From positions 1 through 62,183 of the forward strand of contig NZ_QFQZ01000022.1 in assembly GCF_003243465.1 (NCBI RefSeq): a stretch of 62,183 bases of DNA. The letters run 5' to 3'. A model generated the notes under the pieces. The model saw nothing but the letters and a program-made list of their open reading frames with translations. It was not told the DNA's origin and made no database searches. Source of the stretch: Caulobacter segnis. GTDB lineage: Bacteria > Pseudomonadota > Alphaproteobacteria > Caulobacterales > Caulobacteraceae. The number at the start of each line of letters is the position of its first letter. Position 1 is the first letter of the stretch. Made by a program: the position numbers and the translations under genes. This document shows positions 9,839 through 17,792 of this stretch, in pieces.

Positions 9839-10455
9839 CCATCCCCAGGGTCCTTGGCCGGACCTCGTCCATCAACGTCCGCAAGGTCCTCTGGACCCTG
9901 GACGAGCTGGGCCAGGCCTATGAGCGCGAGGACTGGGGCGCGGGCTTCGCCTCGACGAAGGACCCGAAGTTCCTGGCGATGAACCCCAACGCGCTCGTAC
10001 CCGTGCTAATCGACGAGCACGGAGCGCTTTGGGAAAGCAACACGATCTGCCGCTACCTGGCGACCGGGACGCCGCTGCTGCCGTCGGGCAGGCGCGAGCG
10101 CGCGATCGTCGAGCAGTGGATGGACTGGCAGGCGACCGAGTTGAACCTCGCCTGGCGCTACGCCTTCGCGGGTCTGGTGCGGAAGTTCCCCGGCTCCGAG
10201 GACCCGGCGCAGATCGCCGCCAGCGTCGAGGCCTGGAACACCGCCATGGGCCTGCTGGACGCCCGCCTGGTCGAGAGGGGCGCCTACGTGGCGGGCGAGC
10301 ACTTCACCCTGGCCGATATCGTCCTGGGCCTCGCCGTCCATCGCTGGCGGCGCAGCCCGATCCAGCGCGTGGAATGGCCCGCCCTCACCGCCTACTACGC
10401 GCGGCTGAAGCAGAGGCCGGCGTTTTCGGCGTGGAGCCTTCCAGAGCTTCCGTGA
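9835..10455 (+). CDS. Glutathione S-transferase family protein
   Basis: A 206-aa GST. The N-terminal thioredoxin-like domain includes RTSSINVRKVLWTLDELG (active-site Ser region), MNPNALVPVLID with the cis-Pro, and WESNTICRYLA, the Glu-Ser pair that binds the glutathione gamma-glutamyl group. The C-terminal helical domain carries the capping motif FTLADIVLGLAVHRW. It probably conjugates or reduces electrophiles with glutathione in the cytosol. The GTG start overlaps the stop of the upstream 59-aa gene. The last 71 bases overlap the 3' end of the convergent carboxypeptidase gene, which is unusual. Confidence 0.92.
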   Translation: MTIPRVLGRTSSINVRKVLWTLDELGQAYEREDWGAGFASTKDPKFLAMNPNALVPVLIDEHGALWESNTICRYLATGTPLLPSGRRERAIVEQWMDWQATELNLAWRYAFAGLVRKFPGSEDPAQIAASVEAWNTAMGLLDARLVERGAYVAGEHFTLADIVLGLAVHRWRRSPIQRVEWPALTAYYARLKQRPAFSAWSLPELP

Positions 10456-11443
10456 CCGGCTCGGCGCCGTCCTGCGGCAGGCTGGCGATCGGCGTTCCCG
10501 GCAGCAGCGGCTCGCCGGTCCACTCCCAGTGCCAGGGCTCGTAGACGTAGTTGACGAAGCCGAAGCGCCCCGCGTTCCAGACCATCCAGCGATAAAGCGG
10601 CGAGCGGGCCATCGCCAACCGGTTGGCGTCGGCCGAGGAGTCCGGACCAAAGCCCGGCGCGGCGTCGATGAACAGGTCCATAGCCAGGCCCGTGCGGTGC
10701 GCCGAGCAGATCGTGCGGATCAGGCCCTGGCAGTTGCGGTCGCGCGCGCAGCGCTGGGCGTCGGCGTCGGGCGCACGGAAGCCGGAATAGATCCTGAGCG
10801 CCTCGGGCCTTGCCAGCACGCCAGCCGCTCGGGCCTCGGCGGCCATCCGGCGATAGGCCTCCAGCGCCGCGGGTCGAAGCTGGATCGTCTTGCCGCCGTA
10901 GCTTTCGTTGGCGCTCGCGGTCGCCAGGGCCTGCGGAGCAGGCGCGCCGGGGCAGACGCCGTCGCGGTTCACCCGCACGAACGGCCGCGCCAGATGCCAG
11001 CGCGGCAGCATGACCGCGAAGACGCCGGCGTCCATCACGCCCGTTCGGGGCAGGTCGTTGGCGCCCTGCCAACGGGCCAGGGCGGCGGCGAAACCGGCGG
11101 TGTCGGGCGCGCAGCCGGTCCCGATCTCGGCGGCGATGCGGGGAGCGTAGATCTCCCAGCCGGTCTCGGGCTTGCCAAACGGCGACCAGGCCAGGCTCGC
11201 CAGCGACGCGGCGTTGGCGGCGGCGGCGCCAGCGGGAACGACATCGCTCGTCGCGCAGGCGGCCGGCGCCATCACCAGGGGCGCCGCATCTTGCGTCGAG
11301 GCCACGGCCGGCGGCGCGCCCGCAGCCCTCGGCGCGGACGGCGCCCTCGCACTCCCCGGCGGCCAGATCACCCACAGCCAGAACGCCCCGACGACCAGCG
11401 CCAGCACGCCCAGCCCCCACAGCAGACGACGCAGCGCCCTCAC
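10385..11443 (-). CDS. VanY-type D-alanyl-D-alanine carboxypeptidase, membrane-anchored
   Basis: A 352-aa envelope enzyme with one N-terminal membrane helix (WGLGVLALVVGAFWLWVIW), an Ala/Pro-rich linker, a peptidoglycan-binding-like segment (FAAALARWQGANDLPRTGVMD) and a VanY domain. The zinc motifs are visible as SAHRTGLAMD (SxHxxGxAxD) and EPWHWEW (ExWHxEW). It should trim D-Ala from peptide stems in the periplasm. The frame can start further upstream at TTG 11482, but GTG at 11443 is preferred because TGAGG lies six bases ahead of it and the membrane helix then starts promptly. Divergent from an L,D-transpeptidase gene, so the two remodelling enzymes share a short intergenic region. Confidence 0.85.
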   Translation of the reverse strand: MRALRRLLWGLGVLALVVGAFWLWVIWPPGSARAPSAPRAAGAPPAVASTQDAAPLVMAPAACATSDVVPAGAAAANAASLASLAWSPFGKPETGWEIYAPRIAAEIGTGCAPDTAGFAAALARWQGANDLPRTGVMDAGVFAVMLPRWHLARPFVRVNRDGVCPGAPAPQALATASANESYGGKTIQLRPAALEAYRRMAAEARAAGVLARPEALRIYSGFRAPDADAQRCARDRNCQGLIRTICSAHRTGLAMDLFIDAAPGFGPDSSADANRLAMARSPLYRWMVWNAGRFGFVNYVYEPWHWEWTGEPLLPGTPIASLPQDGAEPVTEALEGSTPKTPASASAARSRR

Positions 11444-11520
11444 ATCCGGCCTCACACGCGGTGGAACTTCGCCATGCCTCAAGCCTTCAAGCGGTGAAGT
11501 CGTTCCCGCCTGGAGTTTGC

Positions 11521-12600
11521 ATGACCGGTCTGGTTTCCCGTTTCGCCCTCGTCGCCCTGCTCGCCGTGAGCGCCTGCGACGACAAGCCGCCGGCCAAGCC
11601 CGCCCCCGCCAACACGGTCCAGAAGGCCCCCGTTCCGACCGTCGCCGCCCCGCCGGTCTCGGCCGCCGCGTCGCCGCTAGGCCAGGCTATCAACGCCGCC
11701 GCCTTCGATCCCGCCGCCGTGGACCCGCAGGCGCGGCGCAACACCCTGATCCGCGTCCAGACCCTGCTGGACCGCGCCCACTTTTCGCCCGGCGTGATCG
11801 ATGGCCGCGACGGCGGCAATCTGAAGCTGGCGATCCAGGCCTTCCAGAAGGCGCACGACCTGCCGACAGACGGAGAGATCAGCCAGGCCCTGCTCGCCGC
11901 GCTGGCCGCGGCCGACAACGGCCCCGTGCTGGTCGACTACACCATCACCCAGAGCGACGTAGCTGGCCCGTTCACGCCCCAGCTCCCCAAGGAGGACTAC
12001 GAGGCGATGGCCCGCGAGCCGGCGATGAACTACCACGACATCGTCGAGATGCTGGCCGAACGCTTCCACATGGACGAGGCCCTGCTGCGCGAACTGAACC
12101 CCGGCGCCAACTTCAACCAGGCCGGCGCGACGATCATGGTCACCGCCGCCGGGGCCGACACCCTTCCGGCCAAGGTCGACCGCATCGAGATCGACAAGAC
12201 CCTGGGCCAGGTGCGAGCGTTCGATGAGACGGGCGCCCAGGTCGCCGTCTATCCGGCCACCGTCGGCAGCACCGAACGCCCCGCCCCGTCCGGCGAATGG
12301 GCCGTGCGGACCCTGGCGCCACGTCCCACCTACACCTACGATCCCTCGCGCCTGACCTTCGGCAAGCCCAAGGAAAAGCTGACCATCAAGGCCGGGCCGA
12401 ACAACCCGGTGGGCTCGACCTGGATCGACCTGACCAAGGACACCTACGGCATCCACGGCACGCCCGATCCAAAGCTGGTCAACAAGCGCGCCTCGCATGG
12501 CTGCGTGCGCCTGACCAACTGGGATGCCACGGAACTGGGCTCGGCGGTGAAGAAGGGCGCCAAGGTGATCTTCATGGGGACCGAGGCGCGTCCGGCCTAA
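11521..12600 (+). CDS. YkuD-family L,D-transpeptidase lipoprotein
   Basis: A 359-aa lipoprotein: the signal peptide ends in the lipobox VSAC, with Cys at about residue 19 followed by DD, which in Gram-negatives can favour inner-membrane retention. A peptidoglycan-binding-1-type domain follows (RIQTLL-like helices with FQKAHDLPTDGEI), then a LysM-like DIVEMLAERF...LRELNPG segment, then a YkuD catalytic domain with HGTPDPK and SHGCVRL (residues ~325-331, catalytic Cys328). It would make 3-3 crosslinks or attach proteins to peptidoglycan. ATG 11521 is preferred over an in-frame ATG 60 bases upstream because it gives an intact signal peptide and has CTGGAG before it. Confidence 0.93.
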   Translation: MTGLVSRFALVALLAVSACDDKPPAKPAPANTVQKAPVPTVAAPPVSAAASPLGQAINAAAFDPAAVDPQARRNTLIRVQTLLDRAHFSPGVIDGRDGGNLKLAIQAFQKAHDLPTDGEISQALLAALAAADNGPVLVDYTITQSDVAGPFTPQLPKEDYEAMAREPAMNYHDIVEMLAERFHMDEALLRELNPGANFNQAGATIMVTAAGADTLPAKVDRIEIDKTLGQVRAFDETGAQVAVYPATVGSTERPAPSGEWAVRTLAPRPTYTYDPSRLTFGKPKEKLTIKAGPNNPVGSTWIDLTKDTYGIHGTPDPKLVNKRASHGCVRLTNWDATELGSAVKKGAKVIFMGTEARPA

Positions 12601-12687
12601 ACGCCGGCAAGCTTTAGCGTTCAGGCTGCGTTCAGCCGTCGAGCGGCGTATTGGCCTCCACAAGACGCTTTGCTTGGGGGAACCAAG

Positions 12688-13287
12688 ATGTCCAAGACGC
12701 TCAGCCTGACCGCCCTCTCCGCCGCCGCCCTGATCGCCGGCTGGGCCAACGCCGCCAGCGCCCAGGCCCCCGGCTGGGAAGGCCGCTATGACGAGCCGCC
12801 GCGCGGCTCCTATACCCGCTCGTGCCGCGAGATCACCGCCTTTGACGGCCGGGTCTGGGCGCGCTGCCAGACCGATCGCGGCGGCTGGGTGTGGAGCAGC
12901 GCCCGCGCCCGCGATTGCGGCGGCCAGGGCCTGGAGAACCGCGACGGGCGCCTTCAGTGCGCCGGTTTCGTCGGCCCCGGCCCCTTCCCGGGTCCAGGCC
13001 CCTTCCCCGGCCCCGGTCGCCCGCCGGGCGGCGGCTGGCGCGCCGACGCGGTGCTGTTCGAGCACGCCGGCTATGACGGCCGCGTCTACGAAGTGCGCGG
13101 CGACATGCCCGATCTCGACCAGGCCGACTTCAACGACAAGACCTCGTCGATCAAGATCCTGCGCGGCGCCTGGGAGGTCTGCGAGGACGCCTATTATCGG
13201 GGACGCTGCACCGTGATCGATCGCGACCAGGGCGTCCTGCCGCGCGACTGGAACGACCGGATCAGCTCGATCCGGCGCGTCCGCTAG
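12688..13287 (+). CDS. Secreted beta/gamma-crystallin family protein with lectin-like N-domain
   Basis: A 199-aa exported protein (signal peptide to ASAQA). The N-terminal half (GSYTRSCREITAFDGRVW, then RDCGGQGLENRDGRLQC) resembles CVNH or other Cys-containing mannan-binding lectin-like repeats. A Gly/Pro linker (GPGPFPGPG repeated) leads to a C-terminal beta/gamma-crystallin domain: VLFEHAGYDGRVYEV and two D/N-x-x-S-S sites (DKTSSIKI, DRISSIRRV), which usually bind calcium. A role as a calcium-stabilised envelope or secreted protein is inferred. ATG 12688 follows GGGGGAACCAAG. Confidence 0.82.
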   Translation: MSKTLSLTALSAAALIAGWANAASAQAPGWEGRYDEPPRGSYTRSCREITAFDGRVWARCQTDRGGWVWSSARARDCGGQGLENRDGRLQCAGFVGPGPFPGPGPFPGPGRPPGGGWRADAVLFEHAGYDGRVYEVRGDMPDLDQADFNDKTSSIKILRGAWEVCEDAYYRGRCTVIDRDQGVLPRDWNDRISSIRRVR

Positions 13288-13442
13288 ACCTTTTCGCCCC
13301 CACCTGGAGCGCGTTCGAGCGGCCTCGCCGCCAACCTAAGCGGCGCGCTCCTGTATGGACCTCAACCGTTGGCCGCACCCTCTTGATGGTCGGCGCGCGC
13401 CACGGTTAAGGTCCCGCGCCCTCGAACCTGCGGAGCAAGATT

Positions 13443-13580
13443 TTGCGTAAGATCGTCATCCTGGCCGCCGCCGCGACCGCCCTGCTGGTCTCGGCCTGCA
13501 ACACTATCGAAGGCGCCGGACGCGACATTTCGGCCGCAGGCCGCGCGGTCAGCACGACCGCGAAGGAAGCCAAGCACTGA
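13443..13580 (+). CDS. Entericidin A/B family lipoprotein
   Basis: A 45-aa lipoprotein starting at TTG 13443, with GGAG seven bases upstream. It has a short basic N-terminus (MRKIVILAAAATALL), a lipobox VSAC, and a mature part NTIEGAGRDISAAGRAVSTT with the Gly-Ala pattern of entericidins. In enterobacteria EcnA/EcnB are a small-lipoprotein antidote and bacteriolytic toxin pair; many alphaproteobacteria carry one such gene with no proven toxicity. No second entericidin frame is adjacent, so a toxin-antidote pair is not supported here. Confidence 0.85.
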   Translation: MRKIVILAAAATALLVSACNTIEGAGRDISAAGRAVSTTAKEAKH

Positions 13581-13865
13581 CAAGAAGCGGCGGGTGGTTC
13601 GCTCCAGGCGTGATTAATGCTTCCAGGCGAAAACAAGAGCGCCAGGAAGCATTGAACAGGTGAGAACGAGCCAACGTTAAAATTAAGCAGACCGATCGTC
13701 CGTTTCGTTAACCCTCTTCACGATCACCGCTGATCCAGGACGTAAAAGCCGAAAAAGGTCTCAATTTCGGCGGCCGGAATTTCGCGGAATACTTTTTAAC
13801 CACCGGGACAAATCGTCACCGTGCGACGCCGGGTCGCCCTTTTCTCGCCGGATCAGGAAGCGCAT
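13581..13865. other. 285-bp intergenic stretch
   Basis: AT-richer than its flanks, with TTAA motifs (GTTAAAATTAAG near 13676 and TTTTTAACCACC near 13794, a CtrA half-site pattern). No open frame with a ribosome-binding site and no terminator hairpin with a T-run was seen. It probably holds the promoter of the DUF983 gene. Confidence 0.4.
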
Positions 13866-14258
13866 ATGGACGCCATGTCCGAAACCAGCACCGCTCCCTC
13901 GTTGCTCACCGGCCTCAAGCGCGGCCTGTTGCATCGCTGCCCGAACTGCGGCGATGGGCGCCTCTACATGCGCTATCTGAAGGTCGATCCCGAATGCGAG
14001 GCCTGCGGCCATGAGCTGGGCGGCTACCCCGCCGACGACGGTCCGGCCTATTTCACGATCCTGCTGATCGGGCACCTGTTCGTGGCGCCGCTGCTGTTCT
14101 TCCCGTGGATCTGGGAGGCCTCGCCGATGATCGTCGCCCCCGTGACGCTGATCCCCCTGGCGGCCCTGACCCTGCTGCTGCTGCCCCGCGTCAAGGGCGG
14201 CGTCATCGGCGCGCTGTGGGCCATGCGCCTGCGCAAGGCCGAAGACACCCCTAGCTGA
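13866..14258 (+). CDS. DUF983 zinc-ribbon membrane protein
   Basis: A 130-aa protein with an N-terminal zinc ribbon (CPNCGDG then CEACGHE, near residues 27-54) and two membrane helices (FTILLIGHLFVAPLLFF and PVTLIPLAALTLLLL). This is the DUF983 architecture, including the linking YPADDGPAYF. The function is unknown; some members sit near cytochrome oxidase genes. ATG 13866 is chosen over upstream in-frame starts because AGGAAG precedes it and it begins a family-like N-terminus. Confidence 0.87.
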   Translation: MDAMSETSTAPSLLTGLKRGLLHRCPNCGDGRLYMRYLKVDPECEACGHELGGYPADDGPAYFTILLIGHLFVAPLLFFPWIWEASPMIVAPVTLIPLAALTLLLLPRVKGGVIGALWAMRLRKAEDTPS

Positions 14259-14352
14259 CGCTCGGAACCGACCTGCGCCGTTGCGTATTCCCCAAACGTG
14301 ATCCCAGCGTCGCCACGGTGGCCGACGCGGGACCGGAGGGAAACCAAGGACC

Positions 14353-14508
14353 ATGCTCGGCACGATCCTCATCATCATCCTGATCCTCGCCCTGATCGGC
14401 GCGCTGCCCACCTGGGGCCACAGCCGGTCGTGGGGCTACTTCCCGTCTGGCGGCCTGGGCCTGATCCTCGTGATCATCATCATCCTGGTCCTGATGGGCA
14501 GGATCTAA
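14353..14508 (+). CDS. DUF3309 family small membrane protein
   Basis: A 51-aa protein that fits the DUF3309 pattern end to end: MLGTILIIILILALIGALPT, then WGHSRSWGYFPSGG, then a second hydrophobic helix rich in Ile/Leu ending LMGRI. Two membrane helices flank a short aromatic loop. The function is unknown; such proteins are widespread and often stress-induced. The start is preceded by GGAGGGAAACCAAGGACC. A long stem-loop follows directly. Confidence 0.87.
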   Translation: MLGTILIIILILALIGALPTWGHSRSWGYFPSGGLGLILVIIIILVLMGRI

Positions 14509-14513
14509 CGCCC

Positions 14514-14562
14514 GGCGTTCGCCGCCCTTCTGCTCTCGCAAGAGCGACGGGCGGTGAACGCC
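14514..14562 (+). terminator. Long stem-loop after the DUF3309 gene
   Basis: GGCGTTCGCCGCCC (14514-14527) pairs with GGGCGGTGAACGCC (14549-14562) with one G-T pair, and an inner GCTCT/AGAGC stem caps it. No U-tract follows. It probably ends or stabilises the upstream transcript. Confidence 0.6.
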
Positions 14563-14697
14563 TCCCTCGTCCACCACGCCGACGAGCGCTTCGCCGGGGC
14601 GTTGGCGGACGGCAAAATCGCTCCGGCGCCGGGCTGCGACGCCCTGAAGCTTCGAACCCCGTTTTCCGACTCTCCGCGCGCGGCTAGATTGCCGGGC

Positions 14698-15453
14698 ATG
14701 CCGTTGCTCGACATCTTCGTCCTCGCCGTCTTCTCGCTCTGCTGGCTGCTCTATGAGCCCATGCTGCGCCGGCTCGGCGAGGCGGGCGGCGTGCTGAACA
14801 CCGACATGACCGTGATCCGCCGCCGGTGGATGCAGGAGATGGCGGTGCGGGAAATCGCGCTGCTGGATGGCCAGTTGCTGGGACACGCCATCAACTCGGC
14901 CAGCTTCTTCGCCTCCTCGAACCTGATCCTGATCGCGGCGGCCGCCGGGGTGCTGTTCGGCGGCGACAACGCCTGGAAGAGCGTCGAGGGCCTGGCGGTG
15001 CTGGCCAAGACCACGCCGATGATGTTCCAGATCAAGCTCGGCTTGGTGCTGATCGCCCTGGCGCGCGGCCTGCTCGACTTCATCTGGTCGATCCGCCAGA
15101 TGAACTATTGCCTGGCCGCGATCGGCGCGGCGCCGATGTGGGCGCCGCCGCGCGTGCTCGAAGAATACGCCGAGGCGGCCGGCGGCATTCTCAACCCCGC
15201 CCTGTCGGCGTTCAACGCCGGCGTCCGCGCCTATTACTTCGCCCTCGCCGCCGCGTGCTGGCTGCTGGGCCCCATGCCCTTCCTGTCGGCGACGCTCGGC
15301 GCCATGACCCTGCTGCTGTGGCGCCAGCGGCGCAGCCGCGCCTCCGTGGCCGTCCATAAGGTCCGCGAGATCCTGGAACGCCAGCCGGTCGTGCACGGAC
15401 CGCACCTGACAAAGCTGAAGCGCCCGCCGCCCCCGCCGAAGGATCGCCCCTAA
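14698..15453 (+). CDS. DUF599 family membrane protein
   Basis: A 251-aa protein with four predicted membrane helices: residues ~3-18, ~75-95 (NLILIAAAAGVLFGG), ~115-135 and ~180-215 (YYFALAAACWLLGPM). The motifs YEPMLRRLGE, WMQEMAVREIALLDGQLLG and FIWSIRQMNYCLAAIGAAP are typical of DUF599. The C-terminal tail is basic and Pro-rich (KRPPPPPKDRP). The function is unknown. ATG 14698 starts the first helix; upstream in-frame codons would add residues from the preceding stem-loop and are not favoured. Confidence 0.83.
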   Translation: MPLLDIFVLAVFSLCWLLYEPMLRRLGEAGGVLNTDMTVIRRRWMQEMAVREIALLDGQLLGHAINSASFFASSNLILIAAAAGVLFGGDNAWKSVEGLAVLAKTTPMMFQIKLGLVLIALARGLLDFIWSIRQMNYCLAAIGAAPMWAPPRVLEEYAEAAGGILNPALSAFNAGVRAYYFALAAACWLLGPMPFLSATLGAMTLLLWRQRRSRASVAVHKVREILERQPVVHGPHLTKLKRPPPPPKDRP

Positions 15454-15605
15454 GCGGACTTGCAGGGGCTTTCCAGCAGGAGACCCCCGCGCCCAACGGA
15501 GGCGGAGCGCGCGTTCAAGCCAACAGGGTGAGCCGTTCAGTCCCGCGATTGGGGCCCTGAAGCCTCGCCACGTGTCACGCCGTCCAGCACCGACCTAAGC
15601 CTGAC

Positions 15606-15870
15606 ACAACAAGCCCCGCCGGCGACTCGGTCTCCGGCGGGGCTGATGGGAAGTCTTGTGGGTAGACAAGGATCTTATATCTTAACCGGGGCCGGTGTGC
15701 AACGCCGCAACGCCGAGATTCCGACATTTCATGCTGTTTTCGCATTGCAACTTGCGATTTTATAGGCAGCGCCGCAGATTCTCGGTGAAGCCATTTGAAA
15801 TTTCGCCCGCCGCCATGGGCGCCCAAGGCGAGCGTTTATAGATCAGCCGGCCCTACTGATCTCTGCAAGG
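15606..15870 (-). ncRNA. Candidate small RNA in a 640-bp gap between convergent genes
   Basis: Bases 15454-16093 hold no convincing gene and lie between the 3' ends of two convergent genes, so neither needs a promoter there. On the minus strand an extended -10-like TGTAATACC (near 15870-15880) is followed by about 260 nt with several inverted repeats (AGATCAG/CTGATCT at 15840-15862; CTTGT/ACAAG at 15655-15670) and ends in a strong GC hairpin (15612-15644) followed by TTGTTGTGTC. The stretch is also AT-richer than flanking genes. The boundaries are guesses and no known RNA family was recognised. Confidence 0.33.
15612..15644 (-). terminator. Strong GC stem-loop with U-rich tail on the minus strand
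   Basis: AGCCCCGCCGG / CCGGCGGGGCT give a perfect 11-bp stem with an 11-base loop. Reading the minus strand, TTGTTGTGTC follows. It could end a minus-strand RNA from the gap or back up termination of the convergent genes. Confidence 0.55.
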
Positions 15871-15952
15871 TATTACACGGCCGAAACTGTACCAAAAGGG
15901 CCTGTTTTAGCCGGTGATTTTCGCAGCGCCTCGGCCTATAGCCATTAATTTT

Positions 15953-15983
15953 ACCTGAGATGTTCTCAGGTGAGCCGCTCACC
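15953..15983. repeat. Two overlapping perfect palindromes
   Basis: ACCTGAGA-TGT-TCTCAGGT (15953-15971) and GGTGAGC-C-GCTCACC (15969-15983) share the bases GGT, so the two hairpins exclude each other partly in RNA. They lie in the gene-free gap and could be operators or an RNA switch element. Confidence 0.4.
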
Positions 15984-16093
15984 ATCAGAAAACTAAACGA
16001 GTATTAAGAGGGGCGGCGGGCAGAGACACGCGCTCGGTGGGCGGAGAGCGGCCGGCCGGCGGCCACTCTCGCTTGACGCGTGTCCCCCAGCGG

Positions 16094-17629
16094 TCAGATG
16101 CCCAGGGCGCTCCACACCGGGGCGACCTTTTCGCCCCACTGCTCGGCCTGGCGCTTGAGCTCCACGAGGTTGGCGTCGCCTTGCAGGGCGGCGCCCTCGA
16201 CGATCAGGGCCTGTCCCTGGGCCTGCAGGACCGACCACGCATATTGCGCCCAGTCGTCGGGCGTCTTGCGACCACCCTGTTTGGCCAGCCAGAACATCTG
16301 CTGGAACCGGTTCGCCGCGACACCCCCGCCGATGACCGGCGAGGCGAAGTTGCCGATGTCGGGGGCGGCCAGCGAGCGAGTGGCGATCGCCTTGTTGAGC
16401 GCCAGCGTGCGGGTCTTGGCCTTGGCCTGATCCTGGTTGGGCGCGACCGGATGGATCACGTTCACGCCCAACAGGATCGTCAGGGCCGAGACAAGCTGGG
16501 CGAAGCTGATGTTGTTGCGCGCGACCCTGGCGTGGATATCGCCGATGGTGTGGGCCTTCTGGTCCTGCAGCACCTCGTAGATCGGCTGATAGATCGCATC
16601 GATCAAGGCGGCCTCGCCCAGGGCGCCGCGGACCTTGGTGGGAAGGTTCTCGCGCGCCATGGTCATGACCACCTGCTCGTCCAGCAGCGCCGACGCCTGC
16701 TCCTGTCCCGCGATCGGGCGGACGCCGCGGATCCAGTAATCGCGCCGGAACTGCTGGTTCATGCAGTAGTCGCGGATCGTCTCCCGCAGCGAGCCATCGG
16801 AGATCGAGCCCAGGAACGCGACCTGCTCCGCCGTCATGTTCAGTTCGGGCAGGTTGTCGAGGGTGAAGGCCGAACTGGCGAATCCCAGCTTGGCCTCCCC
16901 GAGCCAGCGTTCAAGGTCGGCGAAGTACATGGGATGCCAGTCGCGGTTCATGTACTCGTGGGCGAGGTACTTGCGATCCTGCCCCTTGATCTGCGCCAGG
17001 CGCGGCGCGGCGCTGGGGTTGGCTTTGGCGTAGGCCGGCTCGAGCGCGAGGAACCGATCCACGAAGTCCAGGCTGGCGTCCGTCTGGCCGATGATCCCCT
17101 GGCCGGGCGCGCCCATGACGTCGGCATGGCGCTTCATCAGATGGCGCAGCGGCGCCGCCGTCGCCCAGCCGGGCATGGTGTTGTAGGAAATGTAGAGAAC
17201 CCCGCCGGGGCGCAGCTTGCGGCGGACGAAGTCGACCAGGACAGACCGGTTGGCGTCCGAAATCCACGTCCAGATGCCGTGCAGGCCGATGAAGTCGAAA
17301 TCCGGCAGGTCGCTGCGATTGCAGAACTCGGAGAACGCCTCGTCATACAGCTTGGCGGTGGCGCCCGAGAGGCGGACCATGTCGGTGGCGAAGGCGGCCT
17401 GGGCCGGGTTGAAATCCGTGCCGTACCAGTCGACGCCGGGCTGGGCGGCGGCGTGGATCGAAACCGACAGGCCTTGCCCGAAGCCCAGTTCACAGGCGCT
17501 CTGGATCCGGGGCGCGTGGCGGCCGGCCAGCAGCAACGGCAAGCGACAGCGAATTGGATTCAGCTCGGCGTAGTAGCCAAAGGTGTAATTCACGTCGGTG
17601 ACATAACCGGCGGTCCATTCAGTCGACAC
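16094..17629 (-). CDS. SAM-dependent methyltransferase with methyltransferase regulatory domain
   Basis: A 511-aa soluble protein. The N-terminus (TDVNYTFGYYAELNPIR) and a SAM-binding motif I (CELGFGQGLSVSIHAA, residues ~46-61) lead a class I methyltransferase domain with FDFIGLHGIWTWIS and LRPGGVLYISYNTMPGW. The middle (NRDWHPMYFADLERWLGEAKLGF, residues ~230-252) matches the methyltransferase regulatory domain (PF10119). Proteins of this architecture are often found near polysaccharide and S-layer gene sets, which fits the neighbours, but the methyl acceptor is unknown. It is divergent from a glycosyltransferase gene, so both may belong to the surface-glycan set. ATG 17629. Confidence 0.85.
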   Translation of the reverse strand: MSTEWTAGYVTDVNYTFGYYAELNPIRCRLPLLLAGRHAPRIQSACELGFGQGLSVSIHAAAQPGVDWYGTDFNPAQAAFATDMVRLSGATAKLYDEAFSEFCNRSDLPDFDFIGLHGIWTWISDANRSVLVDFVRRKLRPGGVLYISYNTMPGWATAAPLRHLMKRHADVMGAPGQGIIGQTDASLDFVDRFLALEPAYAKANPSAAPRLAQIKGQDRKYLAHEYMNRDWHPMYFADLERWLGEAKLGFASSAFTLDNLPELNMTAEQVAFLGSISDGSLRETIRDYCMNQQFRRDYWIRGVRPIAGQEQASALLDEQVVMTMARENLPTKVRGALGEAALIDAIYQPIYEVLQDQKAHTIGDIHARVARNNISFAQLVSALTILLGVNVIHPVAPNQDQAKAKTRTLALNKAIATRSLAAPDIGNFASPVIGGGVAANRFQQMFWLAKQGGRKTPDDWAQYAWSVLQAQGQALIVEGAALQGDANLVELKRQAEQWGEKVAPVWSALGI

Positions 17630-17792
17630 GCGTGCTCCCAGCCTCTTCGCAAAAACCCGCGCCGATAGCGCGCATGATTGGCCTCGCCTGACAAGTTGAC
17701 CCGCCTGCTGACGAACGTCTTTTTGGCGTACTTTGATGCTGGCGAGTCGCTATAGCTCTCCCCTCCCTCCCGACCGGCAGCGGCTCAGCTCG

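Noticed and set aside
13443..13580. Entericidin considered as half of a toxin-antidote pair
   Set aside because: No second small lipoprotein frame lies within the neighbouring intergenic regions.
15575..15826. 83-codon minus-strand frame in the gene-free gap
   Set aside because: No ribosome-binding site, no domain, and its 3' end runs through the GC hairpin; a structured RNA is a better explanation.
15991..16008. CTAA-N7-TTAA considered as a CtrA site
   Set aside because: One mismatch in the first half and located between gene 3' ends, where it cannot control a known gene.
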